Source of the DNA: Plotosus lineatus
Lineage: Eukaryota; Chordata; Actinopteri; Siluriformes; Plotosidae
Assembly: GCA_024760905.1 (NCBI GenBank)
Contig: CM045731.1
Coordinates: forward strand, 26,243,501-26,307,500
Direction of reading: 5' to 3'
DNA: 64,000 nucleotides
Shown here piece after piece: positions 9,780 to 21,180 of this stretch (position 1 is its first letter; every line of letters begins with the position of its first letter). The position numbers and the translations under genes were made by a program. The notes beneath the pieces are model-generated. The model searched no databases. It worked only from the letters and a program-made list of their open reading frames with translations, and had not been told where the DNA came from.

Positions 9780-11300
9780 TCCAGAACCATTTCGAAGACA
9801 ACCAATAGTCACTTTCCAGGCCCTCACTGAACTCTCATACTTGAGGTTTTGAACTGACGACAGTCCTGGCTGCAGCATGTTTGGTGTGCTGGTACCTCTC
9901 TGTGGCTTCTGGAGTCCCACAGGCCAGCAAGACCTGATAGGCCTCTTTCTTCAGCTGGATGCCCTACTCACCACCGTAGGTATCCACCAATGAGTTTGGA
10001 GGTTACTGCCACAACAGGCACCAATGACCTTCCGGCCACAGCTATGGGCGGCCGCCTCAATAATGGAGGCATGAAGCATGCCCCATTCAGATTCTATGTC
10101 CTCTGCCTCCTTTGGGATGTGTTGTAGCTCTTCTGGTGGTCGGAGATAAAGACTCTTCTGATGCTTGGGCCTGCCAGGTCTGGAGGGTAGCCTCCCCCAC
10201 CATCAGCTGACAGAACATCTCCTCTCTTCACCTGAGTGTCCAGAACATGCGGCTGCAAGTCTGGTGGCACAGCTTCAAAGTCCAATATCGAACTGCTGCC
10301 TAGGTGTTCTGGTGCCAAATGCATTTATAGACACACTTATATTTGAACGTGGTGTTCAAACTGTGATGGGCACAGAAATCCAGCAATGAAACATGATTTG
10401 GGTTCAGACCAGAGAGGCCATACCCTTCCAGGTGATACTGTCATTGCCCACATGGGCGTTGAAGACTCTCAGGACAACGATGCTCTGTGAGAGCATTTTC
10501 GAACACACTCCTTAAAGACTCCAAAAAGGATGGGTACTCCGAACTGTCATTAGGTGTACAAGCACAAGTAACAGTCAGGACCCGTCCCCCACCCAGAGGA
10601 GGGGGAAAGTCAACCAGGGAGAACCCCAACATGTGATTACTGAGACGGGGGGGGTCAACAAGGATACCCACACTAACTCCACACCTCTCCACATGAACAA
10701 CTCTTGAATGGAATTAGGTCCAGCCCTTCTAGAGATGGGTGGATATAGAGCCCAAGCTATGCACCAAGGTGAGTCTGGTCATATCTAGTTGGTATTTCAC
10801 ATTCTTACGCACCACCTCAGGCTCCTTCCCCTCCAGAGAGGTGACATTCCATGTCCCGAGAGTCAGAGTCAGTAGCAAAAGAGCAGTCTGACAACCCATG
10901 CCTTCAGGTGCTACCCAACTCAGCGCACTCGACCGCTATAGCTCCTTCCACTGGTGGTGGGTCCATGGTAGGGTGGTCCTATGTCTCTTTTTTGAGCTGG
11001 GCCTGGCCAGGCTCCATTGGCAGAAGCCAGTACACCATTCAACCTTGGATTCACTGCCCCAGGCCTGGCTCCGAGAAGGACCCCGGTGAACCGCGTCCAG
11101 GCAAAAGAAACTGAGTTTTTGTATTTCTCTTTCCATAGTTTTCTTGAGATCCACGACTACTCTGGACCTTCATCTAGGACTTGGGTGACCCTACAAGGGG
11201 TAGCTCCTAGGATCATTAGGACACGCAAACCCCTCCACCACAGTAAAGTGGAGATTCAAGGAGAGGAGAGTGAAGTAATGTTTGTGTTTATAGCTAACGA
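9780..11300 (-). pseudogene. non-LTR retrotransposon 5' part: endonuclease domain, decayed
   Basis: On the minus strand from about 10860 the frame reads GTWNVTSLEGKEPEVVRKNV, then 'CGVSVGILVDPPRLSNH', 'GGGRVLTVTCACTPNDSSEY' and 'PQVLDTQVKRGDVLS'-like segments. This order is that of an apurinic/apyrimidinic-type endonuclease in a LINE. Upstream sequence (about 10860-11300) contains the 'ccctccaccac' block that commonly precedes it in fish LINEs. Several stops and frameshifts are present. The clade is not certain. Confidence 0.65.
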
Positions 11301-11608
11301 GCTATGTTTTTTTCTGCATGAAACAGACAGGAGTGTTAGCCTTGTAGCCTTGATCATCATTTTTGTTTGGTTTAGTTTTTCTTGAATCCCTGAGCTTCCA
11401 TTGGTCTTAGACATGATCCTGAGAGCTTATCTCGTCTTCTATTGGGAGAGTTCTGATGATTTGATGATTTCTTTATGCCCTTTTTATCAGGACTGGTAAT
11501 GTTCCTCTGGGTGAACACTGATTCTACTTATAAGTGGTGCAGCACTCCTGCTTCACTATGTTGATTAGCAACACATGATAATCAGGTCGTCAGGAACTCT
11601 TGAATACA

Positions 11609-11610
11609 CT

Positions 11611-11641
<31 letters not shown>

Positions 11642-11732
11642 TCCTCTGTCTGTCTGTCTCTCTTTCTCAGCCCCCCTAGTCTCTCTCTCTCTCTCTCTCT
11701 CTCTCAGTCCCTCCCCCCTCTCTCTGTTTCTT

Positions 11733-11782
<50 letters not shown>

Positions 11783-11800
11783 TGCGCGTGCGTGTGTGCG
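11609..11800. repeat. polypyrimidine (TC)n tract followed by (TG)n
   Basis: About 140 bases of nearly pure C/T on the plus strand, then about 20 TG/CG units. It generates spurious Ser/Leu and Arg/Glu-rich ORFs on the two strands. Confidence 0.95.
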
Positions 11801-12163
11801 TGCGCTCGACTCCTCTTGCTTTTATACACATCCCTTTCCTATTTTGTATTTTTGAATAAGGAATAACACACTCTGTTGTGTACTGCTGCAGGACAATCAT
11901 CAGTGATGGGTGTGGTCTTATGACATCACTGTTACCACTACAATGTTGATTCTAATTCTATAAATGCACAATTATGATTTTCACCAATCAGAATCCAGAA
12001 ATATGTGTGTGTGTGTGTGTGTGTGTGTTGTATGTGGGTGTGTTCACGTCGTTGTTTCTGACTTATGTTTGTTTGCTGGATGTTCTGCTGGTTTTAATGA
12101 GAATTAGATAAAGAGTTTAATCTGCTCTCAGTTTGTGGAGAATTGCATTATGGGGTTCTGTTT

Positions 12164-12197
<34 letters not shown>

Positions 12198-12584
12198 ATA
12201 CAGGAAGTTTATCCTAGATCTGTGTATGCAGCTCTGTTTCTGTCCTGATGGCATATGATTAGGAAGATGATGTGATTTCTATCCTTTCATTGTTTCTGTG
12301 TATCACTTTTATCTCTCTCCCTCTCTCTCTCCATCACTTCTCTCTTTCACTCTCATTCACTATCCCTCCATCTCTGTTACTTCTCTAAATCTTTCTATGC
12401 CTTCTTTCTCCATCTCTCCCATTGTTTCTCTCTCCATCACTTCTCATATCACCTCTCTCCATCGTTCTATCGCTTCCCTTCTTCTTCTTCTTCACTTATC
12501 CCTTAACATCTGAGGATATTGTTGGGGCGCCTTCATGGCGAGAATTGTGCTGATTTGGCCTGGCGGAGCCCATCCCTCTCCAGG
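11801..12584. other. gene-free interval with microsatellites
   Basis: Holds a (GT)n tract at about 12004-12029, an (AC)n tract at about 12169-12195 and a C/T-rich stretch at 12310-12490. No gene is recognisable. Confidence 0.6.
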
Positions 12585-12800
12585 TCGTAGAAACATGCTG
12601 ACGGCTTTGCAGCTACTCTTTACGAAAGTCAGCGATGGTTCTTTTACATGAACCTCTCACCATAGACAGTGAGAGACATGGCCCGCCTTTGATGACCCAG
12701 TTCGCTGCACTGGGGGGACAGTGACAACCTTGTGAGGACTCGAACCCACACCCTTAGGATCAGCGATCCTGCGCCCGATTCACTAGACCACCACTGCCGC
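12585..12800 (-). mobile_element. tRNA-derived SINE, 3'-truncated
   Basis: Minus-strand copy with the tRNA-like head at about 12800-12730 ('gtggtggtctagtgaatcgg' read on the minus strand) and the shared middle block. The tail is missing or unlike the two known tail types. Confidence 0.75.
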
Positions 12801-13180
12801 TTCTCTTATTACCGGTCTAATTTTCTATCAGTTCTCTCTATCACTTCTTGCTCAGTCTCTCGATTTTTTGTTGCTCCATCATCCCCTCATCATCTTTTCA
12901 TCACTTCTTTCTCGATCACTTCTCTCTCCATTATTTATTTCTCCCATCTATCCTTTGTTTCTCTCTTCGTAACTCCTGTCCATCACTCCTTTTCACTGCA
13001 CTTGTTCCTCATACTCATCTGTCACTTTGCCATGAATAAATTTCATCCACAAAAGGCCTTCTGTTGTAAGTGCCTAGTTGGAGGTCGTCATGGAGATGGG
13101 ACAGGTAGTGCTGTATCAACTTGACTGAAATGAGTGGGAACGCAGACACACACACACACACACACACAGACACGCACACC

Positions 13181-13220
<40 letters not shown>

Positions 13221-13840
13221 CACACACATGTAAGGCTAGCTGTTGTCCCCCATATACCTGTGTTTATATTTAGCTAGCAAGGTTTTTTAATACTTTATTT
13301 AATGGAGCTCTTTTCTCTATTTCTGTTTTTTCCCCCATTTTCTTTGAAAGATTCCTTTACAGAGTTTCACACTAGATTTAAGTCAGCATGCTGCCAATCT
13401 AGCGATGAAACTCCAGAACACATCCTCCTCACTGGGAGCGAGTTTGGTTTGCTCACACTTTTGTTCTTTTTCAGATGCAAGTTTTATTTAGATTAGCTTC
13501 GCATTATACCTACTATATACCATATATACATATATCACTCCTGTGTGGAGTAGGATTTGCTAGTGTTTATTTATTTATTTATTTATGGGGGAGGGGAGCA
13601 TGTCTATTCCAAAGCAAGCAAGAATTTAGCCAGTCGATAATTAAGGAGCAGCTTGAACCCAGCACAGAGTATAACAGCCAAACAATGCCCAGTGTAGGCG
13701 ATAACTGTGACCATGTGGATATTATATACAGCCATGGATCTTAAAAAAACAGGCAGGGTTATTATGGGATAGAAAATGAGCTGGTGATCAAAAACCTAAT
13801 CAGAACCAAACTACAATAATAATGGTACTAATAAATAAGT
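12801..13840. other. gene-free interval with an (AC)n tract
   Basis: C/T-rich sequence at 12800-13020, a compound (AC)n tract at about 13146-13230 and AT-rich sequence beyond. Frames in it have low-complexity composition. No gene is recognised. Confidence 0.5.
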
Positions 13841-14180
13841 GGGTATTGGTGGCCTGGTGGTAAAGGTGTTGGATCGCTGATCCTAAGGTTGGGGGCTCGA
13901 GTCCCACTCTCCACAAGGTTGTCGCTGTCTTCCGCCCCCCAGTGCAGCTAACTGGGTTATCAAAGGCCGGCCATGTCTCTCACTGTCTATGGTGAGAGGT
14001 TCATATTGAAGAACCATTGCTAGACTTTCGTAAAGAGTAGCTGCATAGCTGTCAGTGTGTTTATGGCCTGGTGAGGTGTCCAGGGTGTACTCTACCCTTA
14101 TCCAGAGTCGGCAGAGATGAGCGCCAGCATCCCCGTGACCCTAATTAGGATTAAGTGATTCAGAAAATGAATGAATGAAT
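13841..14180 (+). mobile_element. tRNA-derived SINE, 'ctaattaggattaag' tail
   Basis: Full-length plus-strand copy: tRNA-like head with B-box-like GGCTCGAGTCC, the shared middle block, and the tail 'gaccctaattaggattaag' to 'cagaaaatgaatgaatg'. The tail differs from that of the copies at 1108, 4680, 50381 and 53256. Confidence 0.85.
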
Positions 14181-14221
14181 AAAAAAATAGATAAAGTCAT
14201 TTTTCTGCCCGTGGTGCTTCT

Positions 14222-14279
<58 letters not shown>
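14222..14279. repeat. (TG)n microsatellite
   Basis: About 28 uninterrupted TG units. Confidence 0.95.
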
Positions 14280-14280
<1 letters not shown>

Positions 14281-14799
14281 CTCATCATTAACAGCCTGCT
14301 CACACAGCCCAGCAAATGCAAAACACTTGGCTGTCTGCCCTAAAGGGACAAGATGAGCGATGAGAAAGTGTTCTCTCTCTCTCTCTCTCTTTCTCAGTGT
14401 CTGCGAGAAAGACAGAGATCAGACTCACTGAGATCAGATGTGACAATGACACCAGGATGGAAACACTGTCACTCCTTCACACAGAAAGTGAATGGTCTCT
14501 GACAGAACATTCCTGAGACACCACGCTATGTGGCAGAGTATAAACATCTTTATTCCAGTGAATGATAACTTTAAAGCTCAGATACATTCAAAGCACAAAG
14601 TGAAGTGGAATTCGATCAAATGAGAAGCCTCTGTTCAGCTTGTCAGTATCAGGACATCGTTACCTTGCTTTTAGCATTGTGTTGTCACAGTGCTCGCAGC
14701 AGCTGGATTATAGGGGGTGCCAATATTTATGGTACTTGTGATGTGTATTGTGAGCAAAAACACTATTATTCTTGATTTTTGGTTCGTAAGATCTGAGCA

Positions 14800-15500
14800 T
14801 TTTGAGCTGGCTACAAGCGCTACTCCTGAACTTTGATCTTATAAGCCAATAGAAAACAAATTGGTTTGGATAGGGTTGCATTTTTTTAAAATTAAATAAA
14901 TAAATAGCAGAAAGGAGTGATATGAAGCAAAATTCAATTCAGTTCATTTTCTGTATACGATTAATCCTAATTAGGGTCGCGGGGAGGCTGGTGCCCATCC
15001 CAGCCGACTCTGGGTGAGGGCAGAGTACACCCTGGACAGCTCGCCAGGCCATCGCAGGGTGGAAAGACACTGATGATTATGCAGCTATTCTTTGTGAAAG
15101 TCAGCAATGGTTCTTTTATATGAACCTCACATCACAGACAGTGAGAGACATGGCCGGCCTTTGATAACCCAGTTAGCTGCGGGGGATGGGTGGTGTTTGC
15201 AGCGACAACCTTGTGGAGAGTGGGACTCGAACCCCCAACCTTCGGATCAGTGATCCAGCACCGTATACCAATAGGCCACCACTGCCCTGACACAAAATTA
15301 ATTTGCATAATCTTGCATATTTATTCCAAATTGTAGGTGGCATTGGTAACTAGGAAAACCATGTTTTCCATGATCCTTGTTGTAATGAGCCAATAGAAAA
15401 CAAGCTGGTGTATCCAGGGTTACACATAATAACAAAAGGCAGAAAGGGGCGGTATTAAACAAGGTTAATTTGTATTATCATGCATATTCATTACAAGCTA
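14800..15500. repeat. two diverged direct copies of a ~200-bp segment, one carrying a SINE
   Basis: 'agccaatagaaaacaa' at about 14845 recurs at about 15390, and the following 'gcagaaagg(a/g)g' and 'ttaatttg.at.at' 'tgcatatt.att' blocks are also shared in the same order. In the first copy a minus-strand SINE separates 'gcaaaattcaattc' from 'acaaaattaatttgc'. The segment is a local tandem duplication of unknown type. Confidence 0.6.
14945..15290 (-). mobile_element. tRNA-derived SINE, 'ctaattagg' tail
   Basis: Minus-strand copy with tail ('gattaatcctaattagggtc' on the plus strand) at the left and the tRNA-like head at about 15290-15215. A short 'caaaatt' duplication at the two flanks is consistent with insertion into the tandem segment. 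Confidence 0.8.
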
Positions 15501-15990
15501 TTCAGTGTAGGTATCTTTAGCAGAGCTAGTTAGTGGTATGTATCATGAACATAATTTTATTAAAATACAAAGTAATTGTATTTTTATGATTTGATAGATT
15601 GAATTTTTCTCAACTTTAAAAATTTTTTGGTTTCTTTGGAATTTTGAAATTTTTTTAGTTATCTCTGTCTGATCTGAGTAAGTTGTTGTGAAGGTGAAAC
15701 CTCAGAAAATGAGTCACACTTGACCAGGAGATGCCATTCTTCATCATCATCATCATCATCATCTCTCTCTCTCTCTCTCTCTCTCGCTCTCTCTCTCTCT
15801 AGCGCTGTACTTCAGACTGCAATCTTTCTTCAATCATTTGCCTTCAAAAATCCATCAGCAGCAGCACGATTACCTTTGATAGGAGCGGAGGAAAAATAAA
15901 CAGATTGATCTCTCTCTCTCTCTCTCTCTCTTAGACTCTATTTCTCTCTTTCTCTGATACTTATCCTGTTATCCTTGTTCTCTTTCTAGC
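15501..15990. other. AT-rich interval with (ATC)n and (TC)n tracts
   Basis: (CAT)n at about 15738-15762 runs into (TC)n to about 15800; another (TC)n is at 15909-15930. No gene is recognised. Confidence 0.6.
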
Positions 15991-15993
15991 TCT

Positions 15994-17345
15994 ACACTGC
16001 CCTTCATAATAATTGGCACATCAAAAGTATAATCAAATCATGTGTGCCACAATTATTAGCACCCCTGATGTTAATACTTTGTACAACCCCCTTTGGCCAA
16101 CAAAACAGAACATTATTTATAATGCTTCACAGGATGAGTGAATACAGACAGAGGGATCTTGGACCATTCCTCTCTGCACAATCTCTCTCGAAATCATCCA
16201 GCGATATGGTCCTCTCCTCTGCACTCTCCTTTTCAGCTCAATCCACAGGTTTTCAATGGGGTTGAGGTCTGGGGACTGACATGACCATGGGAAGAGGTTT
16301 TTGTGTTTGGTGAACCATTTCTCTGTAGATTTGGCCACATGTTTAGGGTCATTATCTCACTGAAAGACTCAGTGATGACCCATCTTCAGCTTCCCGGCAG
16401 AGGCCACCAACATTTGATTTAAAATGTCCAGGTATTTCAAAATGTTGATGATGTCACGCACCCTAACAAGGTTTTCAGGGGGTCTGGAAGAGAAACAGGC
16501 CCACTGCATCACCCCCTGTCCCCGCATACTTCACAGTGGGCATGAGGTGCATTTCTACATACTTATTTTTTTGTGTCCTGCCAGAACCACTTAGAGTGTT
16601 TGTTGCCAAAACGCTCTATATTGGTGTCATCTGACCAAAGCACATGGTCCCAGTTGAAGTCCCAGTACTGCTTAGAGTACTCCAGACATTTGCGTTTATG
16701 ACTGTGAGAAAAGGTTTATTCCATGCATGCTTTCCAAACAGCTTGTTGGCACCTGATGGTTGTTTTGGAGACTTTATGACCCCAAGATGCTTCCATTTGT
16801 TGCAATTATTCAACAGTGAGCTTTGGACAACTTTTTATTTCTCTGCAAAATAACCTTGCATCTTGTTGACCACTGTTCCTGTTGTTTTAAACTTCATAAT
16901 GATTCCTCTGACAGTAGAGATGGGCAGGTGCGGGCAAGTGGCTGTTTTCTTGTAGGCATTGCCTGACTTGTGAAGGTCGACACACATCTGCGATACTTGA
17001 ATGGTGAGTGATGTTGAAGAGTGGATAAGAGAAGTGGCCTCTGTGTCACGTCATATTTAATCCCCATTGAAACAGAATGTGATGAATTACTAAATAAATG
17101 TTCCTAGATACTCTGATCAACTTTGGAAACACCTGAAGAAATAACAGAAATACTTCAATTACCTTTATTTCTTGGGGATTGTTCGGAGTGCCAATAATTG
17201 TGGAACAGGTGAAAAAGGTTAAATTTTTCTACATTTTTCAGTGTGTGCGTAGCTTTGGAGATAAAAATTGAATTTATTTTAAGGTTTTTACACATTTTAA
17301 TCGGGGTGCGAGTAATGATGGCATAAGAAAATGTATTTCTCTCTT
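15994..17345 (-). mobile_element. Tc1/mariner-like transposon, decayed
   Basis: The left end 'cactgcccttcataataatt' and the internal 'tgccacaattattagcaccc' (16040-16062) have an inverted counterpart 'ggggtgcgagtaatgatggc' at about 17303. The minus strand carries remnants of a Tc1-type transposase. The right terminus is poorly preserved, so 17345 is approximate. Confidence 0.7.
16117..16680 (-). pseudogene. Tc1-like transposase, catalytic part, broken
   Basis: Minus-strand segments in order: 'VLWSDDTNIERFG' (first catalytic Asp, where DET is usual), '[15 protein letters not shown]' (second Asp), and '[14 protein letters not shown]' (catalytic Glu). The Asp-to-Glu spacing is 33 rather than 34 residues because one residue is missing before SPDLNP. 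Frameshifts and a stop interrupt the frame. The N-terminal DNA-binding part is not recognisable. Confidence 0.75.
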
Positions 17346-17388
17346 CGTGTGTGTCTGGCGTATTTTTCGTTCTATTATTCTTGTACTC

Positions 17389-17734
17389 GTGGGCAGTGGT
17401 GGTCTAGTGGTATAGGGCGCTGGATCGCTGCTCCAAAGATTGGGGGGTTCGAGTCCCACTCTCCACAAGGTTCTCACTGTCCCCCACAGTGCAGCTAACT
17501 GGGTGATCAAAGGCCTGCCGTGTCTCTCACTGTCTATGGTGGGAGGTTCATGTAAAAGAACCATTGCTGACTTTCGACAAGAGTAGCTGCAAAGGCGTCA
17601 GCGTGTTTCCGCCCTGCGATGGCCTGGCGAGCTGTCCAGGGTGTACTCTGCCCTTGCCCGAAGTTGGCTGGGATGGGCACCAGCCTCCCCGTGACCCAAG
17701 TTAGGATTAAGAGGGTACAGAAAATGAACTGAAC
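17389..17734 (+). mobile_element. tRNA-derived SINE, 'gacccaagttaggattaag' tail
   Basis: Full-length plus-strand copy from GTGGGCAGTGGTGGTCTAGT to 'gaaaatgaactgaac'. A 10-bp duplication TCTTGTACTC flanks it at 17379-17388 and 17735-17744. Confidence 0.85.
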
Positions 17735-18045
17735 TCTTGTACTCTATATTTACACTTTTTCTAACACATTCACCATATCAATTTATTTCACTCTATCATG
17801 CTCTCTGTCTCACATTCTTACACTGTCTCTCACTCTTAATTATTTTCTCATTCTTTAGCTAATCCATATTTTTGAGTTTTCTCTTTATTTTATCTCTCTC
17901 TTTCCTCTCTGGATCTTTTGCTCTTCCATTTCTTACACTGACATTGTTTCTTCTGTCCCTTTTGTTTTCTCCCCTCCACCATTTCTCTCTTTCACTTTGC
18001 ATTCTCTAAACCCCCCCAAACACACACACACAATTTTGCTGAGGT

Positions 18046-18545
18046 ACACATGCTACTTCTGAAATACCAGTGATCCTGATCCTTCAGCTCTCGAAATCCT
18101 GTGGTTCGTCCTGATGTGATACTATTCGTTGGAGTTCTCATCTTAAAAGCCTCTCACTCCTGCTGGTGATGATCCATATGGACCTGCATATAGATTCAGA
18201 CACTGTAAAGATGACTTTTCACTGCTTGTGATATGACCTCTTTTACTGAAATTATTCAGGACTTTAATTAACATTACAGTTATAAGATAACTACTTGGAC
18301 TTCATGTTGAAGTGAAGTGTCTGGTACATGGTTTGTATTTTTTATCTGGTTTCACCCAAATGTGGATTGGTTTCCCTTTTGGTTCCTCTCCAGGTTTCTT
18401 CCTCATGTTGACTGAGGGAGGGGTTTTGCCACCGTGTTGAAAAGAGGTGCTCATTATGGACGTAGAAGGTATGCAAAACTGCTTTGTGACAATATACAGT
18501 ATACTGTAAAAATCCAATACAAATAAAACTGAACTGAACTGGACT
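18046..18545 (+). repeat. dispersed fish repeat with (GAACT)n-like tail
   Basis: Contains 'ggttcctctccaggtttctt' and ends 'ctgctttgtgacaat' to 'aataaaactgaactgaactg'. This arrangement is common at the 3' ends of dispersed fish repeats with short tandem tails, which suggests a LINE or SINE 3' end. No coding part is visible. Confidence 0.5.
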
Positions 18546-18897
18546 CTCATCTCTAGACTGATATTCAGTGAAAGTTGCAGTAACTCATTACTGTGTACTA
18601 TATTATCTCGTCCTGTTGGTTTCTTGGATATTCATACAGTATATTCACAACTAATACATCTCATACTTACAGTATCTGTACAAAATGTGTCAAAAACAGC
18701 AACCAAGTTTATTCATGTATTCAATTCACTTTTACTCCAAAAGGTTTCAAATTTTATAAAAGTTTAACATAATGCCTCAAGTCTTTTTATGTGAAGTAAA
18801 GATTCAGTAGATTGGATGATCCGGTTGGTTTTTCCCCTTTTTAATTTCTGTTTGACTTTTTAAAACATACACAGAACTGTACAGAGGTCAATACTGT
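18546..18897. other. unassigned interval
   Basis: AT-rich, non-repetitive sequence; nothing recognised. Confidence 0.4.
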
Positions 18898-19133
18898 AGA
18901 TGGTGGCATGCTGGCGTAGCATGTTTATTAGCATGTTAGCATTAGCATGTTCATCTCATAGAAAGAATGTCTTGGGTTCGAATTTTGGGCTCAAACATTT
19001 CTGTGTGAAGTTTGATGTTCCACCTGGGTTTGCACAGGTTTCCTCTGGGCACTCTGCTTTCCTTCCACATTCCAAAGACGTACATTCGGCTGATTGACTG
19101 CTCCGTATTTCCCCTCAGTGTGAGTGTGAATGG

Positions 19134-19174
<41 letters not shown>

Positions 19175-19260
19175 GACTCTGTGATGGCCTGGCGAACTGT
19201 TCAGTGTGTACCCCACCTTCACCCAGTGACCCTAATAGGATTAAGTGGTTTTGCAAATGA
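18898..19260 (+). mobile_element. tRNA-like-headed dispersed repeat with internal (TG)n
   Basis: Has the 'ggtggcatgctggcgtagca' head, an internal 'cttgggttcgaat' B-box-like site, a (TG)n tract at about 19132-19172, and a 'gatggcctggcgaactg' to 'ctaataggattaagtgg' tail. The head resembles the repeat at 20893, and the tail the common SINE. Confidence 0.6.
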
Positions 19261-19398
19261 GCGAGAAGAGTGAGAGAGTAAATAGATACTCAGGATTTCA
19301 CTCCGAATGATCCAAAAATTATAAACTTATTACTAAACATGATTAATTCTGTAACTCACAGAGACATCTACTGGAGATGCTCCTCTAATATATATATA

Positions 19399-20882
19399 CT
19401 AGTCCTTCTAAAAAAATTAGCATATTGTGATAAAGTTCATTATTTTCTGTAATGTACTGATAAAAATTAAACTTTCATATATTTTAGATTCATTGCACAC
19501 CAACTGAAATATTTCAGGTCTTTTATTGTTTTAATACTGATGATTTTGGCATACAGCTCATGAAAACCCAAAATTCCTGTCTCAAAAAATTAGCATATCA
19601 TGTTCAGGTAGTCTAAACGAGCTATTAACCTAATCATCTGAATCAACCAATTAACTCTAAACACCTGCAAAAGATTCCTGAGGCTTTTAAAAACTCCCAG
19701 CCTGGTTCATTACTCAAAACCATAATCATGGGTAAGACTGCCGACCTGACTGCTGTCCAGAAGGCCATCGTTGACACCCTCAAGCAAGAGGGTAAGACAC
19801 AGAAAGAAATCTCTGAGCGAATAGGCTGTTCCCAGAGTGCTGTATCAAGGCACCTCAGTGGGACGTCTGTGGGAAGAAAAAAGTGTGGCAGAAAACGCTG
19901 CACAACCAGAAGAGGTGACCGGACCCTGAGGAAGATTGTGGAGAAGGGCCGATTCCAGACCTTGGGGAACCTGTGGAAGCAGTGGACTGAGTCTGGAGTA
20001 GAAACATCCAGAGCCACCGTGCACAGGCGTGTGCAGGAAATGGGCTACAGGTGCCGCATTCCCCAGATCAAGCCACTTTTGAACCAGAAACAGCGGCAGA
20101 AGAAAGTACTTTTTTGGGATGAAAGCAAATTTTGCATGTCATTCGGAAATCAAGGTGCCAGAGTGTGGAGGAAGACTGGGGAGAAGGAAATTCCAAAATG
20201 CCTGAAGTCCAGTGTCAAGTACCCACAGTCAGTGATGGTCTGGGGTGCCATGTCAGCTGCTGGTGTTGGTCCACTGTGTTTTATCAAGGGCAGGGTCAAT
20301 GCAGCTAGCTATCAGGAGATTTTGGAGCACTTCATGCTTCCATCTGCTGAAAAGCTTTATGGAGATGATTTCATTTTTCAGCACGACCTGGCACCTGCTC
20401 ACAGTGCCAAAACCACTGCTAAATGGTTTACTGACCATGGTATTACTGTACTCAATTGGCCTGCCAACTCTCCTGAGCTGAAGCCCACAGAGAATCTGTG
20501 GGATATTGTGAAGAGAAAGTTGAGAGACACCAGACCCAACACTGTGGATGAGCTTAAGGCCGCTATCGAAGCATCCTGGGCCTCCATAACACCTCAGCAG
20601 TGCCACAGGCTGATTGTCTCCATGCCACGCCACATTGAATCATTTCTGCAAAAGGATTCCCGACCAAGTATTGAGTGCAGAACTGAACATAATTATTTGA
20701 AGGTTGACTTTTTTTGTATTAAAAACACTTTTTTTATTGGTTGGATGAAATATGCTAATTTTTTGAGATAGGAATTTTTGGTTTTTCTTTACTTTTTTGC
20801 CAAAATTATCAATATTAAAACAATAAAATTATTTTCTGTAATGTACTGTATCACAATATGCCAATTTTTTTAGAAGGACCAG
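19399..20882 (+). mobile_element. Tc1 DNA transposon, nearly complete
   Basis: Ends CTAGTCCTTCTAAAAAAATT and, on the other strand, CTGGTCCTTCTAAAAAAATT form terminal inverted repeats that extend to about 60 bases ('gcatattgtgata', 'tctgtaatgtactg'). TA dinucleotides flank it at 19397-19398 and 20883-20884, the standard Tc1 target duplication. One open frame covers the transposase. Of the transposons here it is the best preserved, suggesting relatively recent insertion. Confidence 0.95.
19728..20771 (+). CDS. Tc1 transposase, open but probably internally deleted
   Basis: 347 codons from ATG to TAG with no interruption. Residues about 8-45 form the first helix-turn-helix (KEISERIGCSQSAVSRHL), followed by an AT-hook-like GRKKCGRKR at 49-57 and a second helix-turn-helix near 88-106. 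The DD34E catalytic residues are readable: D131 in WDESKF, D220 in FQHDLAPAH and E255 in KPTENLW, with exactly 34 residues between the last two. The usual SPDLNPIEN is SPELKPTEN here. In related transposases about 17 residues normally separate the NQKQRQK segment (119-125) from the KVLFxDESKF block; here they are joined directly, so part of the catalytic core is missing and activity is doubtful. C-terminal residues after about 325 are read from the terminal repeat region. Confidence 0.9.
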   Translation: MGKTADLTAVQKAIVDTLKQEGKTQKEISERIGCSQSAVSRHLSGTSVGRKKCGRKRCTTRRGDRTLRKIVEKGRFQTLGNLWKQWTESGVETSRATVHRRVQEMGYRCRIPQIKPLLNQKQRQKKVLFWDESKFCMSFGNQGARVWRKTGEKEIPKCLKSSVKYPQSVMVWGAMSAAGVGPLCFIKGRVNAASYQEILEHFMLPSAEKLYGDDFIFQHDLAPAHSAKTTAKWFTDHGITVLNWPANSPELKPTENLWDIVKRKLRDTRPNTVDELKAAIEASWASITPQQCHRLIVSMPRHIESFLQKDSRPSIECRTEHNYLKVDFFCIKNTFFIGWMKYANFLR

Positions 20883-20892
20883 TATATGATCA

Positions 20893-21180
20893 CTTTATGG
20901 TGGTGTAGTGGTTAGCACATCTGCCTCGTAGCAAGAAGGTCCTGGGTTCAACTCCTAAATCGGGTGTTTCAGTATGGAGTTTGCATGTTTTCTCCGTTCT
21001 TGCATGGGTTTCCTCCAGGTACTCCAGTTTCTTCCCACAGTAGGTTAATTGACTGTTCCAAATCGCCCGTAGATGTGAGTGTTGGTCCTATAATGACCTG
21101 ATGAGTGGTGGAATTGGCTGAGGTGGGTGCCAGTCTTCCCGCGACCCTAATTAAAGCAGTTCAGAAAATGAATGAATGAT
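20893..21180 (+). mobile_element. tRNA-like-headed dispersed repeat, 'ctaattaaagcagttcag' tail
   Basis: Starts 'tatggtggtgtagtggttag' with a B-box-like 'gggttcaactcc', continues with 'agtttgcatgttttctcc' and ends in the same type of tail as the SINEs at 13841 and 17389. The Tc1 element lies directly to its left. Confidence 0.7.

Noticed and set aside
11600..11900. Ser/Leu-rich and Arg/Glu-rich ORFs
   Set aside because: They translate (TC)n and (TG)n microsatellites on the two strands.
20245..20633. ORFs on other frames inside the Tc1 element
   Set aside because: Shadows of the transposase frame.
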